A stretch of DNA of 64,000 nucleotides from Stomoxys calcitrans (lineage: Eukaryota > Arthropoda > Insecta > Diptera > Muscidae): contig NC_081555.1 in the NCBI RefSeq assembly GCF_963082655.1, positions 89,540,272 through 89,604,271 of the forward strand, written 5' to 3'. Below, in pieces: positions 54,801-64,000 of this stretch. The stretch's first letter is position 1, and each line of letters begins with the position of its first letter. Under the pieces are notes generated by a model. It saw only the letters and a list, made by a program, of their open reading frames with translations. It made no database searches and was not told the DNA's origin. A program made the position numbers and the translations under genes.

Positions 54801-56246
54801 TTGTTAAAAAAAATAAATTTTTAAAATTAAATCGCAAAAACAGATGAACTTTGTTCAACATTAAGAAAAACTTTTTTTTATTTACCTTACTCTCATTGGG
54901 AAACAATTGTATTATATTATCGGCTATAACTTCAAAATCCTCTGGTTTTGCTCTGATTTCATTTTCAAACATATAATTGATAATGCAGGCAGAGACCATA
55001 TAGGAGTGCTTCTGTGTTAGATTGTCATGCTTCTCATAGTGATTCAATAGTTGACGGCCATCATAGCTCTTACTGAGGATTTTCGCTACCGGTAGCTTTA
55101 AATCAAATACCGATTTGCATAATGGTGTAAATAGTATTGGATTGGGTTCCTCGGAATTTGCTTCCTCGTCTAGGGAAAATTTAATGCTCGGTTTGGCGTA
55201 TTCCATCATATCGTAGCAGCCCACCTTTTTTAGTTTCTTGGCATAGTTGTAATATTTGAGGTATAAAATGCCTCCTGGTTTTTTACCACGTTCCGGTGGC
55301 ACATAGTAGATATCCTAAAAGTAAATTCTCCTCAAGATAATTCTCTATTCGAAAACAACAACAAGAAAACACTAGCCTACCTTATCTTCGGTTTTGAAGC
55401 ACTTGACTATGTTCTCTGCCATGGCTTCTATATTCTCACGCTTTGGTATAATTTTTTTCTCAACCAGATACTCTACCAAGGAGGTAGCCAAGAGGACTCT
55501 CATTTTTGGAGTTAAAATGGAATTTTTCTCATAATACGTCAGAACTTGTTTGCCATTGAAGGATTGTTTCAAAATATCAATGACTGTTAGTTTGACACCA
55601 GTGTCGTAAGGTTCAGACCTTTTGGTGGAGGTTGATGGTAAGGGTTCAAGCAAACTTGAGTCGTTAGTGTAGTCATCGTCATCCGGTTGTGATGGCCATG
55701 GCTCTGAGGGATATGAAGAATCCATTGTTTCTGTGTCCTCCATGATAATCTCTGTCTTTGGTGGCATCGAATTGAAGATCTCAATTGAATCGTTTACAAT
55801 TGATTCTGGCTCATTTGTCGTTGTTGTTGTTGTTAGTTTGGGCAAAATTAATTTGGGAATAGCTCTGGGTTTTCTTTCAACTTGAGTCTCAACAGCAGCT
55901 TCCAGAGGATCTTTTGGCTTCACTACGGCCGTCTAGCAAGGATTTTCAATTATGGAAATTTCATTTTGCATTTTTATTAACTTACCTGTTTCTCTTGCCA
56001 TTCCTTCAAATAGTGTTCGAATATTATTCTGGGACCAAACAAATTTTTCGGTATAAGTTGATCCAAATGTTGGCTACCCATAAACTTTAAAGACGTTACA
56101 TTCACTTGGCAGTCTACAAATTTTGATGATTCCATTAAATGAATTGTTTTTTTAATTTATTTCAAAATCTTACCCGCAAAAATCTGATAAAATATTTCCC
56201 CTTGTAGCTCCTTTAAGAGTTGCAGAAGTTGATTGTTGGAATCCAT
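48826..56246 (-). CDS. Gene B: paralogue of gene A, eight exons
   Basis: Coding exons in transcript order: 56174-56246, 55986-56113, 55381-55932, 54886-55314, 54627-54786, 49753-49925, 49531-49690, 48826-49316; 2,166 nt, about 721 residues. Five exons have exactly the same length as in gene A (73, 128, 160, 173, 491), as does exon 7 (160) with the donor chosen here; exons 3 and 4 differ by multiples of three. A second donor nine bases on (exon end 49522) would add three residues. Domains match gene A: an acidic middle, two modules with RGKKPGGILYLKYYNYAKKL and RGKKPGGILFRKYHN, and a C-terminal half with CQTQKDLQ and ending DLKVISV-like (NLKVISV). Intron 5 is 4.7 kb of repeats. Intron 7 carries a hAT MITE. 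No stop or frameshift is seen, so it is likely functional. Function unknown. Confidence 0.85.
49356..49498. mobile_element. hAT-type MITE in gene B intron 7 (143 bp)
   Basis: Termini CAGGGGCGTAGGCAGG and CTACCTCCCTG. The flanks CTTTAAAC (49348-49355) and CCTTAAAC (49499-49506) form an 8-bp target duplication with one mismatch. Removing it brings the intron to about the size of gene A's. Confidence 0.85.
49960..50330 (+). mobile_element. RTE-like LINE 3' fragment in gene B intron 5
   Basis: Forward strand, antisense to the gene: VLLYGSEAWVLVKADEAVFG and FERKILRKIYGPGVNGEYRR, then after a deletion the GRPK-type tail and the end AATTAAAGTAAG. This copy supplies the part of the RTE tail that is missing from the 47-kb copy. 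Confidence 0.85.
50340..51750. other. Gene B intron 5, mostly unassigned
   Basis: TR-type end motifs lie near 50350 (GTGCTAAGTTCGGCCGAGGC) and, in reverse, near 51235-51257 (TATGGTGGTGGGTATAC). Around 51265-51380 is a diverged single copy of the sequence that forms the 218-bp array in gene A (ATGTTACACTGGAAAAAAGG, TTGTACTAATTTTAAAGA). Confidence 0.5.
51755..52622 (-). repeat. TR element in gene B intron 5
   Basis: Begins with the outer end GTGCTAAGTTCGGCCGGGCC and continues in 153-bp-family blocks in reverse orientation (AATTGCGCCCTCTAGAGG, CAGTTTATATGGCAGC). Its right side is interrupted by a mariner MITE. Confidence 0.8.
52625..52858 (+). mobile_element. Mariner-derived MITE (234 bp)
   Basis: Starts TTGGTTGCCCAAAAAGTAAT and ends TTTTTGGGCAACCTAA, with TA on both sides (52623-52624, 52859-52860). 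Same internal structure as the copies at 27995 and 47219. Confidence 0.95.
52861..54610 (+). repeat. TR element with 153-bp units in gene B intron 5
   Basis: The mark GGATATAGCTCCCATATAAA occurs at 53511, 53663, 53816, 53969, 54122 and 54275, and GGATATAGCTCCCACG at 54428: spacing 152-153. The end motif AGATTCGACCCGGCCGAACA lies near 54570, only about 20 bp beyond the exon 5 donor. Because 153 is 51 codons, frames stay open over the array (53369-54298 and 53602-54402, minus strand); they are not genes. Confidence 0.92.
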
Positions 56247-56699
56247 GTTCTACAAAAAAATTAAGAAGAATGAAGAAAAATTTTAATTTTTTTGATAGCG
56301 GATCCTTCGAACGGTGAGCCAGAGACGAAAAAATCTTAATAGCGAAATTTTATGTGAATTAAGGCTTAAAAAATGTCGTCAGCAGTAGTAGGTCCTTGAA
56401 CGCAGCCATTCACTGTCATAAGCGAATACCAATTTTGAAGAATTTTATAGGTCCCTGAAGATAAATTTGAATATAACTTAGCCAAGACACAAACCCGTAA
56501 TTTTAAAAGTACTATGTTGAGTGATTAACAAGTCACTGTTAACTGATTTTCTTTTATAATAATAATTGTAAACAATTTCTTACCTAAAATTTTCTAACTT
56601 CACTATATAAAGAATCTATCTACCACCATAAAATTCTTAATAATAACAAATCCCTTTAACCTCTATGCAAGATATATATGTTGACTGCTTAAATGATTG
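56247..56699. other. Gene B 5' flank, unassigned
   Basis: AT-rich sequence with no recognised repeat or confident promoter element. It should contain the gene B promoter because the first codon is at 56246. Confidence 0.4.
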
Positions 56700-56890
56700 T
56701 TATACTCTCCACCATATGATTGGGGTATACTAATTTCGTCATTCTGTTTGCAACTCCTCGAAATAGTCATATAAGACCCCATAAAGTATGAATATTCTTG
56801 ATCGTCATGACATTTTAAGTCGATCTAGCCATGTCCGTCCGTTTGTCTGTCGAAAGCACGCTGACTTTCGAAGGGGTAAAGCTAGTTGTT
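56700..56890 (+). repeat. TR element 5' fragment
   Basis: The outer consensus TATACTCTCCACCATATGAT, TCGTCATTCTGTTTGC and CGATCTAGCCATGTCCGTCC is present but no tandem core follows; it passes into an inverted-repeat arm. Confidence 0.7.
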
Positions 56891-56891
56891 G

Positions 56892-57107
56892 TTGTTTTTA
56901 TATGTTGGCTTGAAAAGAGTTCCTTTCAACAAAAAATTTGTACTTTCGGTCGCTGAGATTGAAAATTAATTGTTGCAGGAAAATGAACAAATTTCGTCGT
57001 CGTTTTCTGGCAAAAGTTGTTTTTCAAAATTATTTTTATCTGTGTAATAATAACCAAACTCTCAAAACTCTATGCAAAACATATAAGTTGACGACCGATA
57101 TGACCCA
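56892..57107 (+). repeat. Left arm of a dispersed inverted repeat
   Basis: AAATTTGTACTTTCGGTCGC to GACGACCGATATGACCCATT. The reverse complement with many substitutions lies at 58992-59210. The arms enclose 1.9 kb. Confidence 0.8.
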
Positions 57108-58290
57108 TTTTTATACCCACCACCGATAGGGGTATATTCATTTAGTCATTCCGTTGGCAACACATCGAAATATCAATTTCCGACACTACAAAGAATATAT
57201 ATTTCGGATCGTCGTAAAATTCTAAGACGATGTCCGTGTGTCTGTCCGTCTGTTGTAATGATTCTAGAAATTTGGCACAGATAAGACTTTTTGATGCACG
57301 CTGGCTAAGTTCTTGAATGGGCCAAATCGGACCATATTGGGATATAGCTGCTATATAGAACGATTTTCCGATAAAGGGTCTAATGCCCATAAAAACTTTA
57401 TTTTTCATCCGATTTTGCTGAAAATTTAAGGCTTCCCGACAACTGACCCAAATATGGTTCAGATCGGACTATATTTAGATATAGCTGCCATATTGACCGA
57501 TCTCCCGATAAAGGGTCTGAAGCCCATAAAAGCTTTATTTACTACCCGATTTCGTTGAAATTTAAAACAGTGGGTTATTTTATGCCTCCCGACATCTGAC
57601 GTAAATATTGTTTAGATCGGACTATATTTAAATATAGCTGTCATTTAGACCAATCTCCCGATAAAGGGTTTGAAGCCCATAGGAGCTTAATTTTTTAAGC
57701 TAAAATTTGAAACATTGAGTTATTTTTAGCCTCCTGACACTCGACCTAAATATGGTTGAGATCGGACTATATTTAGATATAGCTGCCATAGAGATCGATC
57801 TGCCGATAAGGGGTTTGAAGCCAATAAAAGCTTTATATATTACCCGATTTCGCGGAAATTTGAAACAGTGAGTAGGTCAAGACCTCCCAACATCCGACCT
57901 AATATGGCTCTGATCGGACTATATTTAAATATTACTGCCATATAGACCGATCTGCCGAGGAGGGGTCTGAAGCCCGTAAAAGCTTTATTTATTACCAGAT
58001 TTCGCAGAAATTTGAAACAGTGAGTTTTTCTGAGCCTCACGATATCCGACCTTAATATGGTTCTGATCGGTTTACATTAATTGAATATATCTGCCGAAAA
58101 GACCAATATTTTGTTCTACAAAATTGAATTGTGACATATGTATAAGACCACTCAATGTCCGTTCCAAATTTGGGTGCTTAAGTTATCCAATTTTTACCGG
58201 ATTGTGACGAAATGGAGTTTACATATATACCCGAGGTGGTGGGTATCCAAAGTTCGCCCGGCCGAACTTAATGCCTTCTTTCTTGTTAAA
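57108..58290 (+). repeat. TR element, third sequence family
   Basis: It starts TTATACCCACCACCGATAGG. Repeated blocks AGATATAGCTGCCATA... and CGATAAAGGGTCTGAAGCCC recur at spacings of 137-153 bp (57341, 57478, 57631, 57776, 57928). It ends with GGTGGTGGGTATCCAAAG and CGCCCGGCCGAACTTAATGC. Confidence 0.85.
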
Positions 58291-58328
58291 ACTGCACTGT
58301 GGTGAACTCGTCATAGATAGGTCATACA

Positions 58329-58575
58329 AACTAATACCAGGATAAGCGCCTACCAAGAGCTTTTAGAATCATTAGTCCCCATATTCAAATTATATTTCAG
58401 ATCGGAGAAACATGACCCTTAAAGTTATAATTGAATTTTTCAGCACAGTGGCCCATTGTGATAAATTCAAATATAACTTTTGGGGCAAAGGATCTGAAAC
58501 ATAATTTGGGGAATATGAGGACTACTGATTCCTAAAGCTCTAGGTAGGAGCTAGTCCTGGTTTAAGTTTGTTATT
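58329..58575. repeat. ~247-bp near-perfect palindrome
   Basis: The two halves are reverse complements with substitutions (for example AATACCAGGATAAGCGCCTA on the left and AGGAGCTAGTCCTGGTTT on the right). There is no loop: the centre is CACAGTGGCCCATTGTG (58444-58460). The form suggests a fold-back MITE. Confidence 0.8.
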
Positions 58576-58965
58576 GTTGTTGTTGTTGCAACATTTTCAT
58601 ATGGAGGTGGCGATCCTCGTCAAGCATCTGTAGGTGAGCAAGCTCGTTCCGGTCCAATGGACCGATCGCCGCGGGAACAGGTTGACCAGTGGTTATTTAA
58701 AGGCGCCAATAACTTGCCTTGCCATTTCGAGCATCATAGACACTCAGTATTTGTGCAAGAGCCAGTGGCGTCCGACCTCTCACTGAAACTCTCGGCTCGA
58801 TACCGCTGATTGTCCGCGACTGCCGTTGCAGTTACTCCGTATGGAGCATTCCACTATCCGCAACCTGTGGACGCGCCCGGTAGCTCGCAGCTAAGCTTCT
58901 CGTGACATCACACATATTGGAGCTCAATATTCCAGCCTGTGTGGTGCTCAAAGCTATCCCGTGCC
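58576..58965 (-). repeat. Element Y, full-length-looking copy
   Basis: On the minus strand: CACGGGATAGCTTTGAGCAC, GGGCGCGTCCACAGGTTGCG, GATCGGTCCATTGGACCGGA, CGCCACCTCCATATGAAAAT, then GTTGCAACAACAACAACAAC. The (CAA)n tail supports retroposition. Confidence 0.75.
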
Positions 58966-58991
58966 GGGATGATGAGTTCCCCACAATGCAG

Positions 58992-59210
58992 TTTTAAAAA
59001 TGAAACATATAGGTCGTCAAGATGTATGTTTTGCATAGAGGTTTGAGGGTTTGGTTATTATAACACAGATAAAAATAATTTTGAAAAACAACAACTTTTG
59101 TCGAAAAACGACGACGAAATTTGTTAATATTCCTGCAACAATTTATTTTAAATCTCAGCGACCGAAAGTACAAATTTGTTGTTGAAAGGCACTCTTTCCA
59201 AGCTGACAAC
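58992..59210 (-). repeat. Right arm of the dispersed inverted repeat
   Basis: Reverse-oriented counterpart of 56892-57107 (GACGACCTATATGTTTCATT ... ACTTTCGGTCGCTGAGAT on the minus strand). Confidence 0.8.
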
Positions 59211-59406
59211 AATTTATCCACAAGCAAGACAAAAAAAACCATTTAACCAGCCATCACATGTGCTTTGCTCCACACTTTGGTGTTGTGGTATTTTGTATTT
59301 CCTTTTGTTCGACTCACGCTGCATGTTTCGTTCTTTTACTGCTTTGCTCTCGGGTTTTTTTCAGTCACTCTCTTTATTATTACCCTAAAATCCAATTTTA
59401 TTAATT

Positions 59407-60552
59407 TTGCCGCCGCGGATTTCAACTCATTATCTCATGTTTGGTAGTCTTGCACGCATCCTCTACCCCACCGACATCATTTTACTCATAATGAAAGAAT
59501 TCTGTAAGCATTATTGCACTGTAATAAGTGTTGTAGGAAGTGATGCTAATGCACATCACCAGATATGGAGAAGTTCGGATGTCAACGAAAGGAGTGAGCT
59601 GTTTATCGAATATATTATAAGTTGCAATCTGGCGATTTGTAATAAAGGGGACAAATCGATCTTTATTACCAATAACAGGCAGGAGGTACTAAATATTACC
59701 ATTGCATCGGAGGATATACGCGGAAGGATATGCTACTGCGATGTGTTGGATGATCACAGCTTCTCTGATCATCGTTATATTAGTTTCAGGAGAAAATACT
59801 GCAGAAGTGGTTCCTCGGCTAATCAGAAGAAAGGTTGGGATACATTTTGGCACAAATTCTGCTCGTCTATCCCTTCTAGACAGAAGAAAGATTGGAATAA
59901 ATTTCGGCACAAATTCTGCACCTCTATACCTTCGAGACCAGAAAAGGAATTGACAACTGCGCAGGATATAGACATAATGGTCAATCGGATCACAAAGGCA
60001 TTGAATGACTCGCTTGTGTCAGCAGGTCCTAGTGCCAAGGCAAGGGGCAAACCGCGACCGCCATGGTGGACCCCAGAGCTGATTGGTCTAGGGAAAGACT
60101 GCAGAAATCTCTTCAACAGATCGAAAGCCACGAGAGCACCCCCCGATTGGAACATCTATAAGGCTGAGTTAAGAAAATATAAGGGCGAGCTAAGAAAGGC
60201 TCAGAACAAATCCTGGGTAAAATTCTGCAGCTCCGTGGAGGATACATCTGAGGCCTCTAGGCTAAGGAAAAATCTGTCCTCGAGACCTATTAATGTGGGG
60301 TATATTCAGAAGTCAGAGAATATATGGACAATGTCTAGTGAGAAAAGACTAGACCAACTCGTTTATACACATTTCCCGGGAAATTCTCCAACGGACAACG
60401 TGGAGAATTTCCCGAGAAGAGGTTGTCAGTGGTATTCATTCTTCGGGTGTTTTAGGGAAATTGTGTCTGAGCCGAAAATCCTTTGGGTGATAAAAAGTTT
60501 AGACTTCGTTAAGTCGCCAGGCCCTGATGATGTATCACCGGTGGAATTATAA
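59407..60552 (+). pseudogene. RNase-H LINE ORF2, endonuclease and connector
   Basis: A 381-codon open stretch without an ATG at its start. It encodes the C-terminal half of an APE-type endonuclease (GSDANAHHQIW, NNRQEVLNITIA, and the catalytic-site motif HSFSDHRYISF), a connector, and the start of RT (KSPGPDDVSPVEL), where it stops. A 57-bp unit is duplicated in frame (59824-59880 and 59881-59937), giving KKGWDTFWHKFCSSIPSR twice. The LINE's N-terminal endonuclease part and most of RT are absent, so it is inactive. Confidence 0.85.
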
Positions 60553-62315
60553 GCTGTGTCTGATAGACTAGTTCCATGGCTTAGGATAGACTAGTTCCAT
60601 GCTTGTATCAAAATATCATATATACCTGTGGGTCATTTTAATTCCGAAAGCAATGATTTTTGTCCTATTAGTCTGTCATCCTTTATGCTGAAGACTCTGA
60701 AACAAATCCACTGAAACAGCACAACCTAGTCTGCTACATAGAGGCAATTCTTGACATTGAAGGTGCTTTCAATTGGCAATTGTGGTTAGGGGAAAGTTCC
60801 CCAGCACTCTAAGAGATATACTTCAGGAAACTCTACGTGCAACAGCAAAGTGGGCTACCGAAAGTGGTCTAGGTATAAATCCGTGCAAGACAGAAGTAGT
60901 TCTTTTCAGCAGGAGATACAAGTTGCCTACAGTTGAACCTGGCTACTTGATAGGAGAGAATGTTGCATTTAGGGAAAGCGCAAAATACCTGGCTCTTTTG
61001 CTGGACAGGAAATTAAACTTCTAATCCAACATTTTGGAAAGGGCAAGAAACGCCACTCTTGCCCTATACACTTGCAACAAAGCCATTGGCAAAAGTTGGG
61101 GATTTAGACCAAAAGTCATGCATTGGGTTTATACTGCAGTTTCCAGACCTACAATGCTATATGGTGTTGTGGTCTGGTGGACGGCGCTTTAAAAGTCCAC
61201 CTACTGCTCAATACTTAACCGGATTCAAAGGATGGCTTGTTTGTGCATCACAGCCGCACTGAGGACAACACCATCTGTTGCACTGAATTTAATGCTACAT
61301 CTTACGCCTCTGGTCATTGTGGCTAGACAAATTGCAGCGACCAATGCCGTGAGGTTAAGGTAGCTTTCTCGTTGATCATGTGGCGGCTACGGACACTGTG
61401 TTATCCTTGATACATGGTTACATGGACTTCTATACGGATGGTTCCAAACTAAACGGCCAGGGGGGTTTTGGGTGTACTCTAATGATCTAGAACTGGTCAT
61501 ATCGAAGAGGTTACCCGACCACTGCAGTGTGTATCAAGCGGAGATCCGTGCAAATAAGGAAGTGATGGAATGGCTACAATATAATGTCTTTACAACGATT
61601 GGCATAAATATCTTCTCAGACAGCCATTAAATCCCTGGAGAAAGTATTACTGAACACAAAAACCGACCTCGACTGCCGCTGATGTCTCAACGAGACGGCT
61701 TAACAGTTCAAAATTCACCAGTTCTGGGTGCCAGGCCACAGAGATATCCCAGGGAATTGTAAAGCTGATGAGCGCAAGCTAGACTAGGAACTACCCTACA
61801 CAATCCAGGGATACTGGAATCAGTGGGTATGCTTCTAGCGACATGTAAGCTAAGTTTTCAGGACCGAGCCCGAAGGACAACGTATGATAGATGGTCACAA
61901 AGACGGGGCTGTAAGCATTCCAAAACTATGTGGCCTAATCTAGACTTGAAGAGGTCTACCGCTTTGTTGTCACAGGCTGGAAAATTGTGTCCGTCATGAC
62001 AGATTACTGCCTAATCGGAAAACATGCTGACATACTGAAGGTTGCCAGCAAGGACTTTCGTACCAGCTGTAAGGACATCGAAGAAAAAAAAAACTATAGA
62101 ACATGTGTGTGTTCTAGCAGTTAGAAGGAGTTCCCCTTTAGCTTCTCATTTCTTTGAGAATCCTTCTGATTTAGGAGTTATTTGGCTTTTTAAAGCGATC
62201 TGAAAGGTTCAACGGTAATAACTAGGAGGCATCTTTCTTCTTCTGTTCTTGTGGTATCACAATGGACTAAAACGTCTAAGTGAGTCTGATGGCAGACTGC
62301 CACTTGAACCTAACC
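60553..62315 (+). mobile_element. RNase-H LINE, remainder with internal deletion
   Basis: After a deletion that removes the RT palm including YADD, the thumb is present (60773-61022: GLGINPCKTEVVLFSRRY, ESAKYLALLLDRKLNF). It is followed by RNase H remnants (61430-61630: YTDGSKLNGQGGFGVYS, INIFSDSH) and the 3' end CTAAGTGAGTCTGATGG, CAGACTGCCACTTGAACC. Several frameshifts. RNase H places it in the I/LOA-like LINE group. Confidence 0.8.
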
Positions 62316-62329
62316 TATTTTTTTACGCT

Positions 62330-62860
62330 TTAATCGTGATTTTCTTGTGAATCGCGAGTGAGTCGTGATTTTCTCGTGAGTTGCTGGAGAGTCGTGTTTT
62401 TCTTGTAAGTTGTGATTAGTGTCGTGAGCATGCTTTCACTCACGCAGGAAGAATTTTAATTCAATCACGGTTACGCCCGATCGCGTGATTGTATTTGGAT
62501 CTCACTCACGAATCACGTGGTTCACGCTTGACACGACAACTCACGTGCACACCTCTAATTTGTACGTATAAATACCGCATGATTTGCTGCATGAACAAAA
62601 TTTTGAATATTTTGTTATTTTTTACCGTTAGTAATGATTTTCTTTTGAGTGTTGTGAATTTCTCATCAGTTGTGATTTTCTCGTGGTTTGTGAGTGTCTC
62701 GTGATAAACTCGTGATTGACTTGTAAGTCTTAATTTCTCTCGTGATTCGTGAGTTGTGTTTGACTCTCGAGCCTTGATGTTTCTCGTGAGTGTCGCGTGA
62801 GTTGTGATTGTTCGTGAGTCGGGATTTTTCTCGTGATTCGTGATTAGTGTCGTTAGCTGG
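62330..62860 (+). repeat. TCGTGA-rich irregular repeat
   Basis: Dozens of short words of the type TCGTGATTTTCTCGTGAGT recur without a fixed period. The block begins after the LINE end and finishes at GGGATTTTTCTCGTGATTCG. Confidence 0.75.
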
Positions 62861-63039
62861 GCTGCCAGATTATTTTAAAGTAAAATCAGAAAAATTTGAA
62901 GAAACAAATCGGAACATTCGGCACTCCAAGTTTAAAAAATCGGTTGTTTTAAACGATAAAACGCAAAGTTCAAACACTGAAAATAAAAGCGTCCTAATTA
63001 CGGCCGAATTTTACATACCGACCACCATGAACATTCTTC

Positions 63040-63690
63040 GAACCAAGGTAAACAAGTAAATAGGCGTTAAGCCGGGCCGAACTTTGGATACCCACCACCT
63101 CGGATATAAACCACCTTTCGCCAAAATCCGGTGAAAAATGCATACCTTATGCCACATAGCAGCTATATCGAATTTTGTTCCAATTCGGACCTAATACTAA
63201 AAAGTACAAGTCATTGTTCAATTGTGTATAACAAAATATTAGTAGCTATAACAAAAAGTAAACCGATCTGAACCATGAACGACACGGAGGTCGAGAAGCT
63301 TAACATAAGTCAACGTGTCAGATTTCAGTGATATCGTACAATAAATGCGCCTTTTATGGGGCCAGGACTTTATATTGAGATATCGGTCTATATGGCAGCT
63401 ATATCCCAATCTGGACCGATCTGAGCCAAATTGAAGAGAAATGTCAAGGGGTCTTGCACAACTCACTGTCCTAAATTTCGACGACATCAGACAATAAATG
63501 CGGCTTTTATGGGCCCAAAATCTCAAATCGAAAGATCGGTCTATATGGTAGCTATATCCAAATCTGGACCGATCTGGGCCAAATTGAAGAAGAATGTCGA
63601 AGGGCTTAACACAACTCACTGTCCGAAATTTCAGTAAAATCGCGTAACAAATGTGGCTTTTATGGGCCTTAGAACCTAAATCGGTGGATC
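63040..63690. repeat. TR element, second sequence family
   Basis: Begins with the outer end AAGCCGGGCCGAACTTTGG and TACCCACCACCTCGGATAT. Blocks with TATATGG(C/T)AGCTATATCC lie at 63391 and 63544, 153 bp apart. Same family as 37428-37990. Confidence 0.85.
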
Positions 63691-63699
63691 GGTCTATGT

Positions 63700-64000
63700 A
63701 TATTTTTTTTTCAACACGCAGGGGGTGTCCCCTATATATGCAGTGCATTGCGTTGACAATTAGCAAAGTTAAGGGTTGGAGGGGGAAAGAGGGAGTAATG
63801 TTTATTGATATTAGTCTTAAATTTCTGAACGTCAATATCGGTGGCAAAGACATTAGCCGGAAGTCGATTCCACATACAAATGGTTCGGGCGAAAAATGAA
63901 TTTTCTCGATAATGCATGGTTCGGTCGACGGGCTAATTAATTACAAACGGGTGTGAGTTCCTGGCAAGTCTTGTATTCCTGGTGAACATCCTAACGTCAG
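63700..64000 (-). pseudogene. LINE ORF2 C-terminal end, partial
   Basis: The minus strand reads YRENSFFARTICMWNRLPAN, then KFKTNINKHY, the typical end of a non-LTR RT ORF (R-x-C-x-WN-x-LP ... FK). It runs off the window edge, so the element may continue beyond 64000. Confidence 0.65.

Overview
The window looks like nuclear DNA of a higher fly, most likely a muscid or other calyptrate (for example a Stomoxys, Musca or Haematobia relative). I infer this from spliceosomal introns, an AT-rich background, and transposon families typical of such genomes: mariner, Transib, hAT and Helitron DNA elements, RTE-like and RNase-H-bearing LINEs, and tRNA-derived SINEs. The species call is inference. Nothing prokaryotic or viral is evident. 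Nearly all of the window is repeat; only two loci look like host genes.

Host genes. Two intact paralogues lie on the minus strand, 12.8 kb apart: gene A (stop at 29855, start codon at 36073) and gene B (48826 to 56246). Each has eight coding exons at matching phases, giving 730 and about 721 codons. The protein has a charged, Ser/Asp-rich middle, two copies of a roughly 100-residue module ending in a KPGGxLYxKY-type motif, and a conserved C-terminal half. Function is unknown. In both genes intron 5 is filled with repeats. In gene A it also holds seven copies of a ~218-bp unit, each carrying a copy of the exon 6 splice acceptor.

Mobile elements, left to right. 0.2-2.4 kb: a 19-bp minisatellite repeatedly joined to SINE bodies, and a second SINE. 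2.5-8.5 kb: 153-bp-period tandem-repeat elements, a LINE 3' end and a mariner copy. 10-11.5 kb: LINE and SINE pieces. 11.47-16.82 kb: the most striking object, a 5,349-bp Transib element with a full-length RAG1-like transposase (680 aa), a CGTCG target duplication and two 1,431-bp, almost identical terminal inverted repeats, inserted in an RTE-like LINE. 17-27.9 kb: tandem-repeat elements, LINE remnants, SINEs and a hAT-type MITE. 27.94-29.68 kb: a Helitron with 5' TC and 3' CTAG. 36-43 kb: a second Helitron 5' end, tandem repeats, a mariner MITE, a solo Transib-like end, an RTE fragment and unassigned single-copy-looking DNA. 43.4-48.7 kb: SINEs, a 543-bp duplication and an RTE LINE carrying a mariner MITE. 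56.3-64 kb: tandem-repeat elements, a ~247-bp palindrome, a LINE with endonuclease and RNase H remnants, and a TCGTGA-rich stretch.

Together the window is a record of nested transposition around one duplicated gene. Paralogous copies inside the window supply empty sites for the Transib and for one mariner MITE, so several insertion histories can be read without outside data. All coordinates of degenerate repeats are approximate; gene exon and TSD-bounded element coordinates were counted base by base.
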